Notes: generated by a model from the sequence alone, not told the origin. 64,000 nucleotides of DNA from Thalassotalea sp. 42_200_T64 (GCA_002162925.1 MABC01000053.1:62001-126000); one strand, 5' to 3'; shown: positions 8,373 to 18,206, numbered from the stretch's first letter. Program-made: numbers and translations.

Positions 8373-8906
8373 TTATTCGCAGGATGTTGGTGATAGTTGA
8401 CACAAATAGTCTAAGTTTTTTTGCGCACCTTCAACGTTTAAGGCAACCGCTTTTTTATACCAAAAGCCCGCTTGGGCAAAATCTTCAATTTCTTGAAACA
8501 TCAGGCCTAGCCTCAATTGTGAAGCGCCATGACCTTGTTCCGCGGCCTGTAAATATAAGGCGCCGGCTTTGTTTAAATCCTTTGCTACGCCATGGCCCTG
8601 TTGATACATACTGGCTAAATTATGCTGGGCATCGGCCTGGCCTTGTTCTGCGGCCCTTTGATACCAAGTTAGTGCTTGTTCAAGGCTTGCGGTTACGCCC
8701 CAGCCATTCTCATAGAATACGCCCAAATTACTCTGCGCCAGGGCATCTCCGTGCTCGGCTAGTGGCTGCCAAATTTTGATCGCCTGGGCATAATTTTGCT
8801 GCTCAGCATACTTGAAACCCTGTTCAAAAGTTTCAGTGGCAACAGCAAGAGATGACAATGAAAGCGAGGTTGTAATCAATAATGCAGAAAGTGTGAGCTT
8901 GATCAA
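8373..8906 (-). CDS. Secreted Sel1-repeat protein
   Basis: The 177-residue product has a signal peptide (ALLITTSLSLSSLAVA-TE) and then three to four Sel1-like TPR-type repeats with the typical A..NLG..Y..G.GV..D...A..WY..AAEQG pattern (roughly residues 35-165). Sel1 proteins are protein-interaction scaffolds; the partner is unknown. It converges on the ccm operon and shares its terminator. A second Sel1 module occurs in the diheme cytochrome at 10288, so the scaffold type recurs in this block. Confidence 0.8.
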   Translation of the reverse strand: MIKLTLSALLITTSLSLSSLAVATETFEQGFKYAEQQNYAQAIKIWQPLAEHGDALAQSNLGVFYENGWGVTASLEQALTWYQRAAEQGQADAQHNLASMYQQGHGVAKDLNKAGALYLQAAEQGHGASQLRLGLMFQEIEDFAQAGFWYKKAVALNVEGAQKNLDYLCQLSPTSCE

Positions 8907-9001
8907 AATAATGGCCTGTTTGCTAAGTTATGATAACTTTAGCATAACAAATCATTGTTGATGTTCAATACCTTAACCATAAAACTTGAAAATAATTAGC
9001 C

Positions 9002-10174
9002 ATGACAAAATCAAGCAAGGAACGCAGAAAATCTGCTGCTTCACTGGTAACTACGCAAAAACGACGATTACCATTTTATAAAAAATTCGCCTTACAGTCT
9101 TTTGGTTTTCAATTATCCGACGTGTTAACCAATGAAAATTATTCGGCCGATTTTATCGATACCCGCGCCGATTTCATTCTCGGTCGATTGAGGGTAATGG
9201 CATTGTTATTTGCTGTTTTTGTGCCCTTGTCTTTTGTTTTCGACTTGGTGTTTTTAGAGGCAAAGCAATACCAGCCGTTATTGGTTGCTCGTCTGCTTTT
9301 AGCCATATCTTTGTTCACCTTTGTTTGTTTTTGCAAGCGCAATAATATTCGCCTTGCCACTACCTGGTTGCTGCCGCTGGCCTTTTTGTTGCCTACATTG
9401 TTTTATGTCGCCAGTGAAGTGATTATTCATCATGGCACGAACCAAGAATTTCTTGCCGGTTATGATCTCATGCCATATTTAATTGTCGCCATGCTGGCCT
9501 TATTTCCGCTTACCATCAGCCGTAGCGTGATGGTTTTAACCTTGGTCTTTATTCCTTGCCTGTTACTAAAAATATATACTGGCGAGGTCTTTACCTTAGC
9601 GGCGCTAAACCAGTTCTGGGCATTTTCAATGTTCTCCGGCATCACTATTTGGTTGCAAACCGGACAATTAACCATGTTGTTAAAACTCTATCGTGAATCG
9701 ACTATCGATCCACTTACCGGGTTAATCAATCGTCGGGTATTAGTTAAACGGTTAGAAAAAGAAAAACAACAGGGTAATTTATTTTCACTGATGATTTTCG
9801 ATTTAGACAAATTCAAGCGGATCAATGACGATTATGGTCATTTAACCGGCGATTTGGTGTTGGCTAGCATAGCAAAAGTGTTAACCGCTCAATTGCGTGA
9901 TGACGATATTATTGCCCGTTTCGGCGGTGAAGAATTTGTCGCCGTGCTGGCAAACCAAACAGCAAGTGAGGCTTTTCATGTGGCCGAGCGTATTCGTAAG
10001 GCTTGCGAGAATACGGTAATTAGGGATAAAGATGATAATATTATTAAAGTCACCACCAGTGTTGGTTTAACCCAATACGTAACCGGTGAAGATATAGACA
10101 GCACGTTAAACCGTGCCGATGAACTTCTTTATAAAGCTAAGAGTAGTGGACGCAATAAAGTGGTCTGTCAATGA
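9002..10174 (+). CDS. Membrane diguanylate cyclase (GGDEF)
   Basis: Makes the second messenger c-di-GMP from two GTP. The 390-residue protein has about six membrane helices in residues 60-220 (a MASE-like membrane sensor whose ligand I cannot name) and a C-terminal GGDEF domain (~225-390). The domain contains DPLTGLINRR, FDLDKFKRINDDYGH and an intact active site RFGGEEF, so it should be catalytic. No inhibitory-site RxxD is visible five residues before GGEEF. The gene is monocistronic and divergent from the Sel1 gene. Confidence 0.9.
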   Translation: MTKSSKERRKSAASLVTTQKRRLPFYKKFALQSFGFQLSDVLTNENYSADFIDTRADFILGRLRVMALLFAVFVPLSFVFDLVFLEAKQYQPLLVARLLLAISLFTFVCFCKRNNIRLATTWLLPLAFLLPTLFYVASEVIIHHGTNQEFLAGYDLMPYLIVAMLALFPLTISRSVMVLTLVFIPCLLLKIYTGEVFTLAALNQFWAFSMFSGITIWLQTGQLTMLLKLYRESTIDPLTGLINRRVLVKRLEKEKQQGNLFSLMIFDLDKFKRINDDYGHLTGDLVLASIAKVLTAQLRDDDIIARFGGEEFVAVLANQTASEAFHVAERIRKACENTVIRDKDDNIIKVTTSVGLTQYVTGEDIDSTLNRADELLYKAKSSGRNKVVCQ

Positions 10175-10287
10175 GACTGTTAATCAACTGGTAAAAATTA
10201 CTGGGTCTAGAGTTAGAGGCTTTACCTTAAGGTATTAATATTTAATCGGTAAATTTTGAAGCATGATTTAGTTAAGGATACAGAATA

Positions 10288-11442
10288 TTGCAACGTACAG
10301 TAGTGGTGAAGCACAAGTGGTTGGTTAAAGCTCTGGTCATTGGCGTGATCGGTGTTTCTGTCGTTTTCGTCACCGCCGATAACGCTTTTGATGACAATGA
10401 GTTTACTAATGAATTTGATCACTCCCCGAATTTTTCAGTTCGAGCAAAAACAACGTTTGACAAATATTTAATCCAGGCCGAGCAGGGCGATGTAAAAATA
10501 CAGAATTTCATTGGTTATATGTTGTTTTTTGGCGAGGGTGTTGAGCAAAATTATGATCTGGCGCACGCCTGGTTTCATCGCGCCGCAGAGGCAGGTTTAC
10601 CCCTAGCCAAACGTAACTTAGGGCTCTTGCACGCCAGAGCCGTGCCCGGCATTCCACAACGTTTTTTAGATGCCGATGAATCAAACTACTGGCTTAGCCA
10701 AACTGAAAAAGAATATGAAACCAATTACAATGGCTCCGTCGATGCTGGCTTGTATCAACAAGAGCAAATGTACTCTGATGAGGTTATTGCCATTGACTAC
10801 TTCCTTACAGGCACACCATTTGAATTAGGCGAAAAAGTTTACCAAACGTTTTGTCATGGCTGTCATGGTATTAATGGCATTGCCTCGTACAATGCTGCCC
10901 CTTCCTTTGCCAAAGGTGAACGTTTAAATAAAGATGACTCGCAACTTTTGGCCAGCATTAAAGATGGCAATGGCTTGATGCCCGCATGGGGAAATACACT
11001 TTCAGAGAGTTTGAGTGAAAATGTGCTACTGTATCTGCGAAATGGTTTTGTGCAGCAAAATAATATTACCTCAGCAACCAATACCGATGATTCCGCGATT
11101 GACGCAAACCTATTAGGCGCGCAAACCTATTCCAAATATTGTGCCGGCTGCCATGGCTTTAATGGCATTGCTTATTATGTTAATTCTCCTTCTTTTGCAC
11201 TTAGCCAACGTTTGGATAAGAGTGATGCACAGTTAAAACGCAGTATCCGAAATGGTATGAATATGATGCCCGACTGGGGCAATAAAATTAGTTCACAAGA
11301 AATCAATGCGGTAGTTGCTTATATTCGTACATTATCAAGAGATTTTAACGCCAGTATTGACCAACAATTGAAAGACCCGTTAAGCCATTATTATCGCTTT
11401 CGCCCAAAAGAAAGCTGGTTTAGAACTAAACCCGTTCAATAA
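10288..11442 (+). CDS. Sel1-repeat / diheme cytochrome c fusion
   Basis: The 384-residue protein combines an N-terminal membrane anchor or signal (~residues 10-30), one or two Sel1 repeats (~60-110; FIGYMLFFGEGVEQNYDLAHAWFHRAAEAG) and two tandem class I cytochrome c domains. The heme sites are CHGCHGINGIA (~190) and CAGCHGFNGIA (~285), with candidate Met ligands in LMPAWG and MMPDWG. The start is TTG with an AAGGA site ~8 bases before; the first in-frame ATG would cut into the Sel1 repeat, so TTG is preferred. The two heme domains are close duplicates. Likely a periplasmic or membrane-tethered electron carrier; the fusion to Sel1 is unusual. Confidence 0.85.
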   Translation: MQRTVVVKHKWLVKALVIGVIGVSVVFVTADNAFDDNEFTNEFDHSPNFSVRAKTTFDKYLIQAEQGDVKIQNFIGYMLFFGEGVEQNYDLAHAWFHRAAEAGLPLAKRNLGLLHARAVPGIPQRFLDADESNYWLSQTEKEYETNYNGSVDAGLYQQEQMYSDEVIAIDYFLTGTPFELGEKVYQTFCHGCHGINGIASYNAAPSFAKGERLNKDDSQLLASIKDGNGLMPAWGNTLSESLSENVLLYLRNGFVQQNNITSATNTDDSAIDANLLGAQTYSKYCAGCHGFNGIAYYVNSPSFALSQRLDKSDAQLKRSIRNGMNMMPDWGNKISSQEINAVVAYIRTLSRDFNASIDQQLKDPLSHYYRFRPKESWFRTKPVQ

Positions 11443-11472
11443 TACAAACTTATTATCCCGTGCTCAGGTTGG

Positions 11473-13827
11473 TTACTGGGTTAGGGTTAATTCTTCAGCC
11501 TGGACAACTTTATTTCGACCTGAGTCTTTGGCTTGGTAAAGAGCAATATCGGCACGCTTTACCATGGTATTTAATTCATCACCATTGGTAAATGCTGTTA
11601 CTCCAAAGCTGCAAGTCACTTGCGGGGAAGTCGACATAGCCTGAAACGCACGCCTCAATCGCTCTGCCGTTTGCATGGCACCATGTATATCGTTACTAGG
11701 TAAAAGGACTAAAAACTCTTCACCGCCCCATCTGGCAATAATGTCGGAGCTTCTTAAGGTGTTTCTCGCGGTATTGGCAATGGCGACCAGTATTTCGTCA
11801 CCTTTGTCGTGGCCAAAATTGTCATTTACCGCCTTAAAATGATCAATATCGAATAAAATTAACGCCAAATTTTGTTGATGACGTTGTACGAGACTTAGTT
11901 GTTGTTTAACCTGGTTTTCAAAGCTGCGTCTATTTAAACAGCTGGTTAAAGGGTCGGAGCTGGCTAATGATCTTAATTTTTCTTCCAGTTCTTTTCTGAT
12001 GGTAATATCTTCAAAGGTGGCGACAAAATATTGACTTTCATTAGCATCGGTTATTTTGCTGATATTAGTCCACTGGGGATAAATGTCACCATTTTTTCTC
12101 TTGTTCCAAATCTCCCCTTCCCAGCAACCCTTAATGTTAATGGCATCCCACAATTGTTGATAAAATTCTTTACTGTGGGTGTTCGATGATAAAATTCTTG
12201 GGTTCTGACCAATAACATCTTTGGCTTGATAACCGGTAATGCGACTAAAAGCAGAATTCACTCGTAAAATGTTGCCATTGCTGGCGCTGATAAGAATACC
12301 TGAATTACTTTCCAGGGCAATGGCAGCCAGTTTTAATTCATCCTCTATCTTTTTCTGTTCACTGATATCGATAATATGCATCACATAATGTGAGGTATCA
12401 CTGTTCATTTCGTTAACCGATGCAACCGAAAATGAGCAGGGCACTTGTCTTTTATTTTTACTGTTAACGGTTAATTCGCCACGCCAAAAACCATTTGTGC
12501 TAATTTCATTGCGTATTACCGAAAACGATTCTTTTGATATCTCATCAGCAAATAAGCAGGAGATTGGTTTATTTAGAATATCATCGGTTTGATACCCAGT
12601 GATCTTTTTAAAGACATCATTCATCGAGATGATTTGCCAATTACTGTCGGCAGTAAATATGGCATCATCTGAATTAAATAATACATTGATAAGAGATTGT
12701 GAATAGGATTGAATTTTTTGGTTTAATTGATTTTTAAAGCTTAGCCAAAGGCCGGCGATAGAAAACAATAATAGTGCAAACCCAAATACCATCACCTGAA
12801 TTATTTGTTCTACCAGAGAGTCGTATATATGCTCGGCAGTAATTTGATTGACTAAATAGTAAATAAACTGCTCTTCGTTTGCGTGGTTAAATGAAAGCAC
12901 TCTAAAATTAAAGGTGCCATTAGAGGTAGTTATTTGGCCATGTTGCTGCTGTTTAATTTGTTGCCATTCTGCAGGCAGCTGCTCGGCAAAATTAAAGTGC
13001 TTTCTTGAATGGATACTTTGCCCCCATTCTTGCTCGTCTTTATCAGCTTTTAGATAGTAACCGCTACTGGATAACAATACTGTACGACCAATTGGGTTTT
13101 CCATTATTTGGTTAATGGGTTGCAGTAACTTGTCGGCGTAAACATTTACTTTCAGCAAGCCTTCCGATTTTTTACTGCCCAGATCAATTTTATTGGTTAT
13201 GGTCAGAATAGGGGTGAGTGGATAGGTAGGCTCATTAAACTCTTTATTTAAATCGATTTCCGATAAATGCAATTGCTCACTGTTTGAATGAATAACTTGT
13301 TGACTCGAAAATAGTGATTTTTGGCCTTCACTATTTTCGTCAATAAACGCTTCGTTATTTATTTGATCGTATTGCACACTGATATTGTTATTGCCGAATA
13401 AGGGCAAATATTCAATTTTTGCAAACCAATGCAGTCGTTCAGCAATGGTTTGCCAACTATTTGCGATGAATTGCTTTGATATTTCACTGTTGGTGATTAT
13501 GTAGCGATGCAATTCGGGATCGGCAGCAAATATATGGACCTGATTTTCCAAAAAATTGATGTTGTTGTGAATTAACGCATCAATAGCGTCAATATTATTT
13601 TCTACACTGGCACTCAAGTGCTGGGTTTTTTGCTGCTTAATTAAGTAAAAAGCGCCAACCGTTAGCAAGCTTAAGAGTAAGGTTACAATCATCAGTCTTA
13701 TCAAATAATTGTAGATTGTACTGCGTTTTAGCTTTTGTACCTCTGCTTTCGAGATCAACTGCTCTTGTAAAGCGGCTATGTTGTTAATTTGTTGTGCCAA
13801 TTGTTTTACCTGCGCTATCGCATTCAT
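11473..13827 (-). CDS. Cache-PAS-PAS-GGDEF diguanylate cyclase
   Basis: The 784-residue membrane sensor cyclase has a membrane helix at ~45-66, a Cache-type periplasmic sensor (~70-335), a second helix (~345-365), two PAS/PAC domains (~380-495 and ~500-615) and a C-terminal GGDEF domain (~620-780). The active site RWGGEEF is intact, as are DPLTSCLNRR and FDIDHFKAVNDNFGH. The sensor region (e.g. NFLENQV...L.R.I......SKQFI...W.TI.E.L.W) matches that of the GGDEF-less protein at 2711, so they are paralogues that may sense the same signal. Convergent with the diheme cytochrome gene. Confidence 0.9.
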   Translation of the reverse strand: MNAIAQVKQLAQQINNIAALQEQLISKAEVQKLKRSTIYNYLIRLMIVTLLLSLLTVGAFYLIKQQKTQHLSASVENNIDAIDALIHNNINFLENQVHIFAADPELHRYIITNSEISKQFIANSWQTIAERLHWFAKIEYLPLFGNNNISVQYDQINNEAFIDENSEGQKSLFSSQQVIHSNSEQLHLSEIDLNKEFNEPTYPLTPILTITNKIDLGSKKSEGLLKVNVYADKLLQPINQIMENPIGRTVLLSSSGYYLKADKDEQEWGQSIHSRKHFNFAEQLPAEWQQIKQQQHGQITTSNGTFNFRVLSFNHANEEQFIYYLVNQITAEHIYDSLVEQIIQVMVFGFALLLFSIAGLWLSFKNQLNQKIQSYSQSLINVLFNSDDAIFTADSNWQIISMNDVFKKITGYQTDDILNKPISCLFADEISKESFSVIRNEISTNGFWRGELTVNSKNKRQVPCSFSVASVNEMNSDTSHYVMHIIDISEQKKIEDELKLAAIALESNSGILISASNGNILRVNSAFSRITGYQAKDVIGQNPRILSSNTHSKEFYQQLWDAINIKGCWEGEIWNKRKNGDIYPQWTNISKITDANESQYFVATFEDITIRKELEEKLRSLASSDPLTSCLNRRSFENQVKQQLSLVQRHQQNLALILFDIDHFKAVNDNFGHDKGDEILVAIANTARNTLRSSDIIARWGGEEFLVLLPSNDIHGAMQTAERLRRAFQAMSTSPQVTCSFGVTAFTNGDELNTMVKRADIALYQAKDSGRNKVVQAEELTLTQ

Positions 13828-13924
13828 TGTGAATAATTAACAAGAGATTAAAAATTTTACCTGGTAATCACTGAAAGTTATACTAAATTACGGACTGTTA
13901 AATTTTTAGAATGTCATCAAATCG

Positions 13925-15346
13925 CTAAGCTGACATTGGTAAAGTTATCGTTGCCGAACACCCGAGTTTGGGTTTTGCCTTTATTGTCAGTTGTCCCTGC
14001 ATGTTCTCAATCATGTGGTAACAAAAAGATAAACCCAACCCGGTACCATCATCTTTCGTGGTAAAGAACTCCTGTCCAGCTTGTGCCAGCTCATCCTCTG
14101 TCATGCCTACACCATTATCGTTAACGGTTATCGCCACTCTATCATCGATTAATGTGGAAGTGACGGTAATTTTCCCATGTTCAGTACAGGCATCTACGGC
14201 ATTGCTTAATAAGTGTTGCAGTATTTGTACAAACTGATCCGGCATCATTTGCATCGCAGGTAATTCTCGGTCCAGGTTTAGGGTTAATTTGATGTTAAAC
14301 AAGCGTTCATCGTGTTGCATTAACCGGCAAGTTCTTTCGATGATATCGTTTAAGTCATAGATATCCTGTGCCGATGTTGGCATAGTGGCAAAATTTTCAA
14401 GATCTTGAGAGATCCGCGTTAACCGATTTAACTCCTCAAAAATCATTGCCAGATAGTTATCCACCAAACTTTGTTTTTGTTCGCTGTATTGCTCACCCTC
14501 ATTGAGCAACTTCACTTCGTTTAATAAACCGAAGACACTAGCTAAAGGGTTTCTTATTTCATGAAGAATGCCGGAGGATAGCGCACCAATGGCGGCCATT
14601 TTGTCTTTTTGATAGTATTTCGTCTTAGTCTCGGCTATTAAGACTTCCGCTTTCTTTCTTCTATCTATATCCAGGCCGGTGCCTAAAAAACCGGTTAACT
14701 TACCTGATTCGGTATAACAAGGACTGCCCTGGATAAAAAACCAATGGTAAATTTTGTCCGCTGTGTTTATTCGACACTCTACTTGCATTGGTTCATGGGC
14801 GTTGATCAGATTGTTATACTTGGTGCTGAGTTGTTCACGATCATCTGGGTGAATATTATCAAGCCAGCCCTGGCCGGTGAGTTCATCGAGTTTATTTCCG
14901 GTGAAGGTGAGCCAGCTCTTACTGCAAAAAATCCATTGTCCTGCCGTATTGGCCTGCCAAATCATGGTCGGCGATTGTTTCGCTAACAGTAAAAATTTAT
15001 GTTCACTATTTTGCAGTTCAGTGCGGATTTTTTTTAATTGTTCGCCTAGTAAGTAAGTTATCCAAATGGCTAAAAAAGCCAGTATTCTATTGGTAACTAC
15101 CATCCACTCTATGCCGGCTGGGGCAGAATAAAAATAACCTAATATGGTAAGAAAGGTGCCAGACAAGGCAAACACTAGCGGGTAAACAGGATTATTTGAA
15201 CGGAGAGCCAACAAAACTACGCCAGCATGAGGCACGCCCGCAGCCACGCCGAGTGGGATATACAGGTCAAAAATAAAAATCACCGTGCTTAATGCTAAGC
15301 AAGTGAAAAACAAATAGTTATCTTTCAATGTTAAAAAAGTCATCAA
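13925..15346 (-). CDS. Membrane PAS-domain sensor histidine kinase
   Basis: The 473-residue protein has four to five membrane helices (~residues 8-100), a PAS domain of the fold-3 type (~115-230), a HisKA dimerisation domain with the phospho-acceptor in HEIRNPLASVFG (~260) and a HATPase_c domain (NAVDAC N box, NDNGVGM G1 box, GTGLGLSFC G2 box). It therefore looks like an active kinase. No receiver-domain gene is adjacent, so it is an orphan here. Downstream (15392-15631, upstream in transcription order) lies a 79-residue protein on the same strand that may be co-transcribed. Confidence 0.9.
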   Translation of the reverse strand: MMTFLTLKDNYLFFTCLALSTVIFIFDLYIPLGVAAGVPHAGVVLLALRSNNPVYPLVFALSGTFLTILGYFYSAPAGIEWMVVTNRILAFLAIWITYLLGEQLKKIRTELQNSEHKFLLLAKQSPTMIWQANTAGQWIFCSKSWLTFTGNKLDELTGQGWLDNIHPDDREQLSTKYNNLINAHEPMQVECRINTADKIYHWFFIQGSPCYTESGKLTGFLGTGLDIDRRKKAEVLIAETKTKYYQKDKMAAIGALSSGILHEIRNPLASVFGLLNEVKLLNEGEQYSEQKQSLVDNYLAMIFEELNRLTRISQDLENFATMPTSAQDIYDLNDIIERTCRLMQHDERLFNIKLTLNLDRELPAMQMMPDQFVQILQHLLSNAVDACTEHGKITVTSTLIDDRVAITVNDNGVGMTEDELAQAGQEFFTTKDDGTGLGLSFCYHMIENMQGQLTIKAKPKLGCSATITLPMSA

Positions 15347-15391
15347 TCATCCCTAATATATTGATTTGTTCTCAGCATAAACTATAGACGC

Positions 15392-15631
15392 TTATGCGGT
15401 TAGCTTATCGGCATTGTTAAAAAATTCGACTTCTCCTAAAATGTTGACAAATCCTTCATCGCCATTGGTGTGAATAATTTTGGCGGCGTCTAAATCAAAG
15501 CAATTAGCATAATCCAATTGCCAGCCCACTTGCCCGAGCTTAAATAACATGGTTTTTTGACTTTGGCTTAGCTTGTTCCAAATTTCAATAAAACTGAAGT
15601 TCTTATCTGTTGATACTGCGTACTCTGACAT
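15392..15631 (-). CDS. Small hypothetical protein (79 aa)
   Basis: I do not recognise this family. The product is a small soluble protein with no signal peptide, membrane segment or CxxC; it is rich in aromatic and acidic residues. It lies 45 bases upstream of the orphan histidine kinase on the same strand, so it may be a modulator encoded in the same transcript, but that is only positional. The coding call rests on the ATG, the clean reading frame and the spacing. Confidence 0.5.
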   Translation of the reverse strand: MSEYAVSTDKNFSFIEIWNKLSQSQKTMLFKLGQVGWQLDYANCFDLDAAKIIHTNGDEGFVNILGEVEFFNNADKLTA

Positions 15632-16120
15632 GGAATCCTCTAACTTGTATGCTAGCGTCCTGCTTTTTATTTTCTGCTACCTTGCAATTTTATTCGCTCT
15701 AAAATTATATAAGCAATTAATATGCCACACTTTAAAAATTTTCCGTTGGCGTGTCGCTAAATGTTAGCGGTTCCCGTTACCGCGTTGTTATTTTATGCTT
15801 ACTTAACTTGAAAAGGAGAAATTGCACTTAGACTTTTCGAATTAATTGACGAAATGTCATTATTTTTCTCATTTTTGACAGTGTCTGGGCTTTTCATTCT
15901 TATTTTTGGGAAAGATTCAGCAAAGAATGTTGTACAAAAATTCTCCATTCGCTCTTTTAGAGACTCTAAAACGCCATAACTTGACCTCAAACAATAAATT
16001 TTAGTGGGTAAGCAATTATTATGTCGATGTTTTTTAAGTTGTCTATGTCTATGTATATCTATATGGTCTGATTATTGCTTTATCAAATGGTAAATTCACC
16101 ATGACGGAGCTTTAAATCTT
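15632..16120. other. 489-bp intergenic region with short repeats
   Basis: Divergent spacer between the small gene/kinase pair and the c7 cytochrome operon. It contains two overlapping hairpins, CGCTAA-ATG-TTAGCG (15755-15769) and GCGGT/ACCGC (15767-15783), a TTGACA at 15875-15880 without a convincing -10, and a short tandem CTATGT/CTATAT run (16042-16066). The ORF-track frames here (15573 plus, 15799 minus) use TTG or odd starts and resemble nothing, so I do not call them. Confidence 0.5.
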
Positions 16121-16735
16121 TTGTTAATTGTTGGAATTAAGTTGCTAAAATCATTAATACTTTTATTGTTTCTCTTTGCATTCGCCAGCAATGTACTGGC
16201 CGATGATAGAAGCTGGAAAAAATTAAGTGAAGACAATCTTCACGATCCTGAAAATCCGGCGTTAATGGAATTACAAAACCCTGAAGATGTGTTTCAAGGT
16301 ACACCAGCCGATTTTAAAGGTACGGGGAACCAGGTAGATTGGGTAAGAGCGCTTAATCAGGAGGTGATAGTTCCACGCACCCAGCTTTATGACTCCACCG
16401 AAATCAAGGTTCTTGATTTAGATATTATTATGGATGCAACTGCCGGAATGCCTTTGGTACGTTTTCCCCATAAAGCCCATACTGAGTGGTTAGATTGTGA
16501 TAATTGTCACGATAAAATATTCAAAAAAGAAGCGGGTGCAACTCCGGTGAATATGTTTGCTATTTTAGCCGGTGGCTACTGTGGCAGATGTCATGGCGCG
16601 GTCGCGTTTCCACTTACCGAATGCCGACGGTGCCATAGTCAAAGTCGCAAGACTTTTAAAGGCAAACCTGGCGCTCAACCTAAACCGAGTAAAGTTTACC
16701 TCCCCGTTAAAGAGCAAAAGAAGGCAGACCGATGA
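16121..16735 (+). CDS. Periplasmic triheme cytochrome c7-type protein A
   Basis: Small secreted electron carrier. The 204-residue protein has a signal peptide (LLFLFAFASNVLA-DD) and a triheme c7-type domain with CDNCH, CGRCH and CRRCH (~residues 127, 156, 170), plus additional His ligands in FPHKAHTEWLDC. It is paralogous to the C-terminal part of the fusion protein at the window start. The start is TTG with a CGGAG site ~10 bases upstream; an alternative TTG lies 21 bases downstream. Its stop overlaps the next start (ATGA), so it heads a coupled operon of c7, c7, NHL protein and 11-heme cytochrome. Confidence 0.85.
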   Translation: MLIVGIKLLKSLILLLFLFAFASNVLADDRSWKKLSEDNLHDPENPALMELQNPEDVFQGTPADFKGTGNQVDWVRALNQEVIVPRTQLYDSTEIKVLDLDIIMDATAGMPLVRFPHKAHTEWLDCDNCHDKIFKKEAGATPVNMFAILAGGYCGRCHGAVAFPLTECRRCHSQSRKTFKGKPGAQPKPSKVYLPVKEQKKADR

Positions 16736-17115
16736 ACTTAAATAAAATGATATTAATATCGCTATTGTCTATTCTTGCTATGTTCATTGGAACTTCCGCA
16801 AAAGCTGAATATGCGGACGTGGTGCTTAACAAATATTCTGAGGCAAATGATATGCGCCCGGTGATTTTTCCCCATTGGTTCCATCGTGTACGTTTTCGTT
16901 GTAAAGTTTGCCATTCAGAATTAGGCTTTGAAATGCGAGCCGGCGCCAATGATATCAGCATGGAGAAAATCATGGACGGTGATTATTGTGGTATGTGTCA
17001 TAATGAAGAAATTGCATGGGGATTAGATCATTGCGATCGCTGCCATTCCGGTAAACCAGGTTTAAAAAGTGGCATAAAAGGTGGCCATCAGACTATGGGC
17101 CCTTCTATTTGGTAA
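16732..17115 (+). CDS. Periplasmic triheme cytochrome c7-type protein B
   Basis: The 127-residue protein has a signal peptide (ILISLLSILAMFIGTSAKA-EY) and three heme sites, CKVCH, CGMCH and CDRCH, with His ligands in FPHWFHRVRF. It is a minimal PpcA/c7-like triheme cytochrome, a short paralogue of the gene it overlaps by four bases (ATGA). Such proteins usually shuttle electrons across the periplasm between a quinol-linked enzyme and an outer-membrane or terminal cytochrome; that role here is inferred from the family. Confidence 0.87.
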   Translation: MNLNKMILISLLSILAMFIGTSAKAEYADVVLNKYSEANDMRPVIFPHWFHRVRFRCKVCHSELGFEMRAGANDISMEKIMDGDYCGMCHNEEIAWGLDHCDRCHSGKPGLKSGIKGGHQTMGPSIW

Positions 17116-17135
17116 AAAGAGAATTAATATTTTTT

Positions 17136-18206
17136 ATGGGTAATGTGAGTAAAACAGTTTTTTTACTGTGTGTTTGTTTCGCTATTACAGCCTGCAGTAC
17201 GGTCGATGAAACGCGTAAATTTGATTTTATTGCCGATAAAAATGATCTCAAACAAACTTGGCCATATGGCAATGAAATTGCCCGTTATCTTTATCTGGGC
17301 GATATTACCGGCGAAAACAATCTGACTGCCATAAAACAAAAAAATGAAAGTACTTTAGGCAAACTTTGGCAATTTATTATTGGCGAGTTTGAAGACGAAC
17401 CTGTAGTGTTAAAACGGCCTCAGTCGATAGTTGGTGATGAATTAGGCCGGTTATTTATCACCGATATATCCAATCAAAGTGTTTTTGTCTTTGATACGGT
17501 TAATGGCACCATGGAGCAATGGCCTAATGCCAAGCAACATTATGATTTTGTCAGCCCTGTGGCTGTGGCGCTTGGCGTAAATAATGAAATTTTAGTCGCC
17601 GATTCTGTATTAGGTAAAGTGTTTCGGTTAGACTCTACCGGTAAACCTATTGGTATTATTGAGCACTCTTCGCTAATTAGGCCGACAGGGATAGTTAGGG
17701 TAGCACAAGAAAATAAGATCTATGTAAGTGACACGGTTAGTGACAATATCAAAGTGTTTTCTGATCAAGGCGAATTGCTTGAAACTCTTGGTAAAAGTGG
17801 CAATGGTAACGGCGAGTTCAACGGCCCTACATATTTAGCAAAACACCCGCAAGGGATTTTAGTTGCTGATACATTGGCGGCGAGAGTACAATTAATTGCT
17901 AATGCAAATGGTAAAGTAGAATATATACGAACTCTTGGCGAGCGTGGCCTGCAAATAGGCGATTTAATGCGCCCCAAAGGGGTTGCTGCCGATTCCGCCG
18001 GCAATATTTATATCGTAGAGTCGTACTTTGATCATCTATTAATTTATAATAGCAACGGCGAGTTTCTCATGCCCTTGGGTGGTACCGGATTTTCTCCCGG
18101 TGAATTTTATTTACCGGCTGGCATCTGGATTGATGCCAAAGATCGAGTGTTCATCGCAGATATGATGAATGGCCGTGTGTCTGTTTTTCAGTTTTTAGGC
18201 GACTAA
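17136..18206 (+). CDS. NHL-repeat beta-propeller lipoprotein
   Basis: The predicted lipoprotein has lipobox AITAC-S, so it should be lipid-anchored, followed by an NHL-type six-bladed propeller. Repeats such as RPTGIV...YVSDTVSDNIKVFS, GEFNGPTYLA.....LVADTLAARVQ and GLQIGDLMRPKGVAADSAGNIYIVES cover ~residues 95-355. I prefer the ATG at 17136 because it gives a proper lipoprotein signal; the ORF track starts at a TTG overlapping the upstream stop. It carries no heme. NHL propeller genes sit beside multiheme outer-surface cytochrome genes such as omcS/omcT in Geobacter, and the context here is similar, suggesting a cytochrome-partner or assembly role (inference). Confidence 0.85.
   Translation: MGNVSKTVFLLCVCFAITACSTVDETRKFDFIADKNDLKQTWPYGNEIARYLYLGDITGENNLTAIKQKNESTLGKLWQFIIGEFEDEPVVLKRPQSIVGDELGRLFITDISNQSVFVFDTVNGTMEQWPNAKQHYDFVSPVAVALGVNNEILVADSVLGKVFRLDSTGKPIGIIEHSSLIRPTGIVRVAQENKIYVSDTVSDNIKVFSDQGELLETLGKSGNGNGEFNGPTYLAKHPQGILVADTLAARVQLIANANGKVEYIRTLGERGLQIGDLMRPKGVAADSAGNIYIVESYFDHLLIYNSNGEFLMPLGGTGFSPGEFYLPAGIWIDAKDRVFIADMMNGRVSVFQFLGD

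Noticed and set aside
15799-15990. 63-aa minus-strand ORF in the 15.6-16.1 kb gap
   Set aside because: TTG start, no ribosome-binding site and no recognisable features; kept as intergenic.
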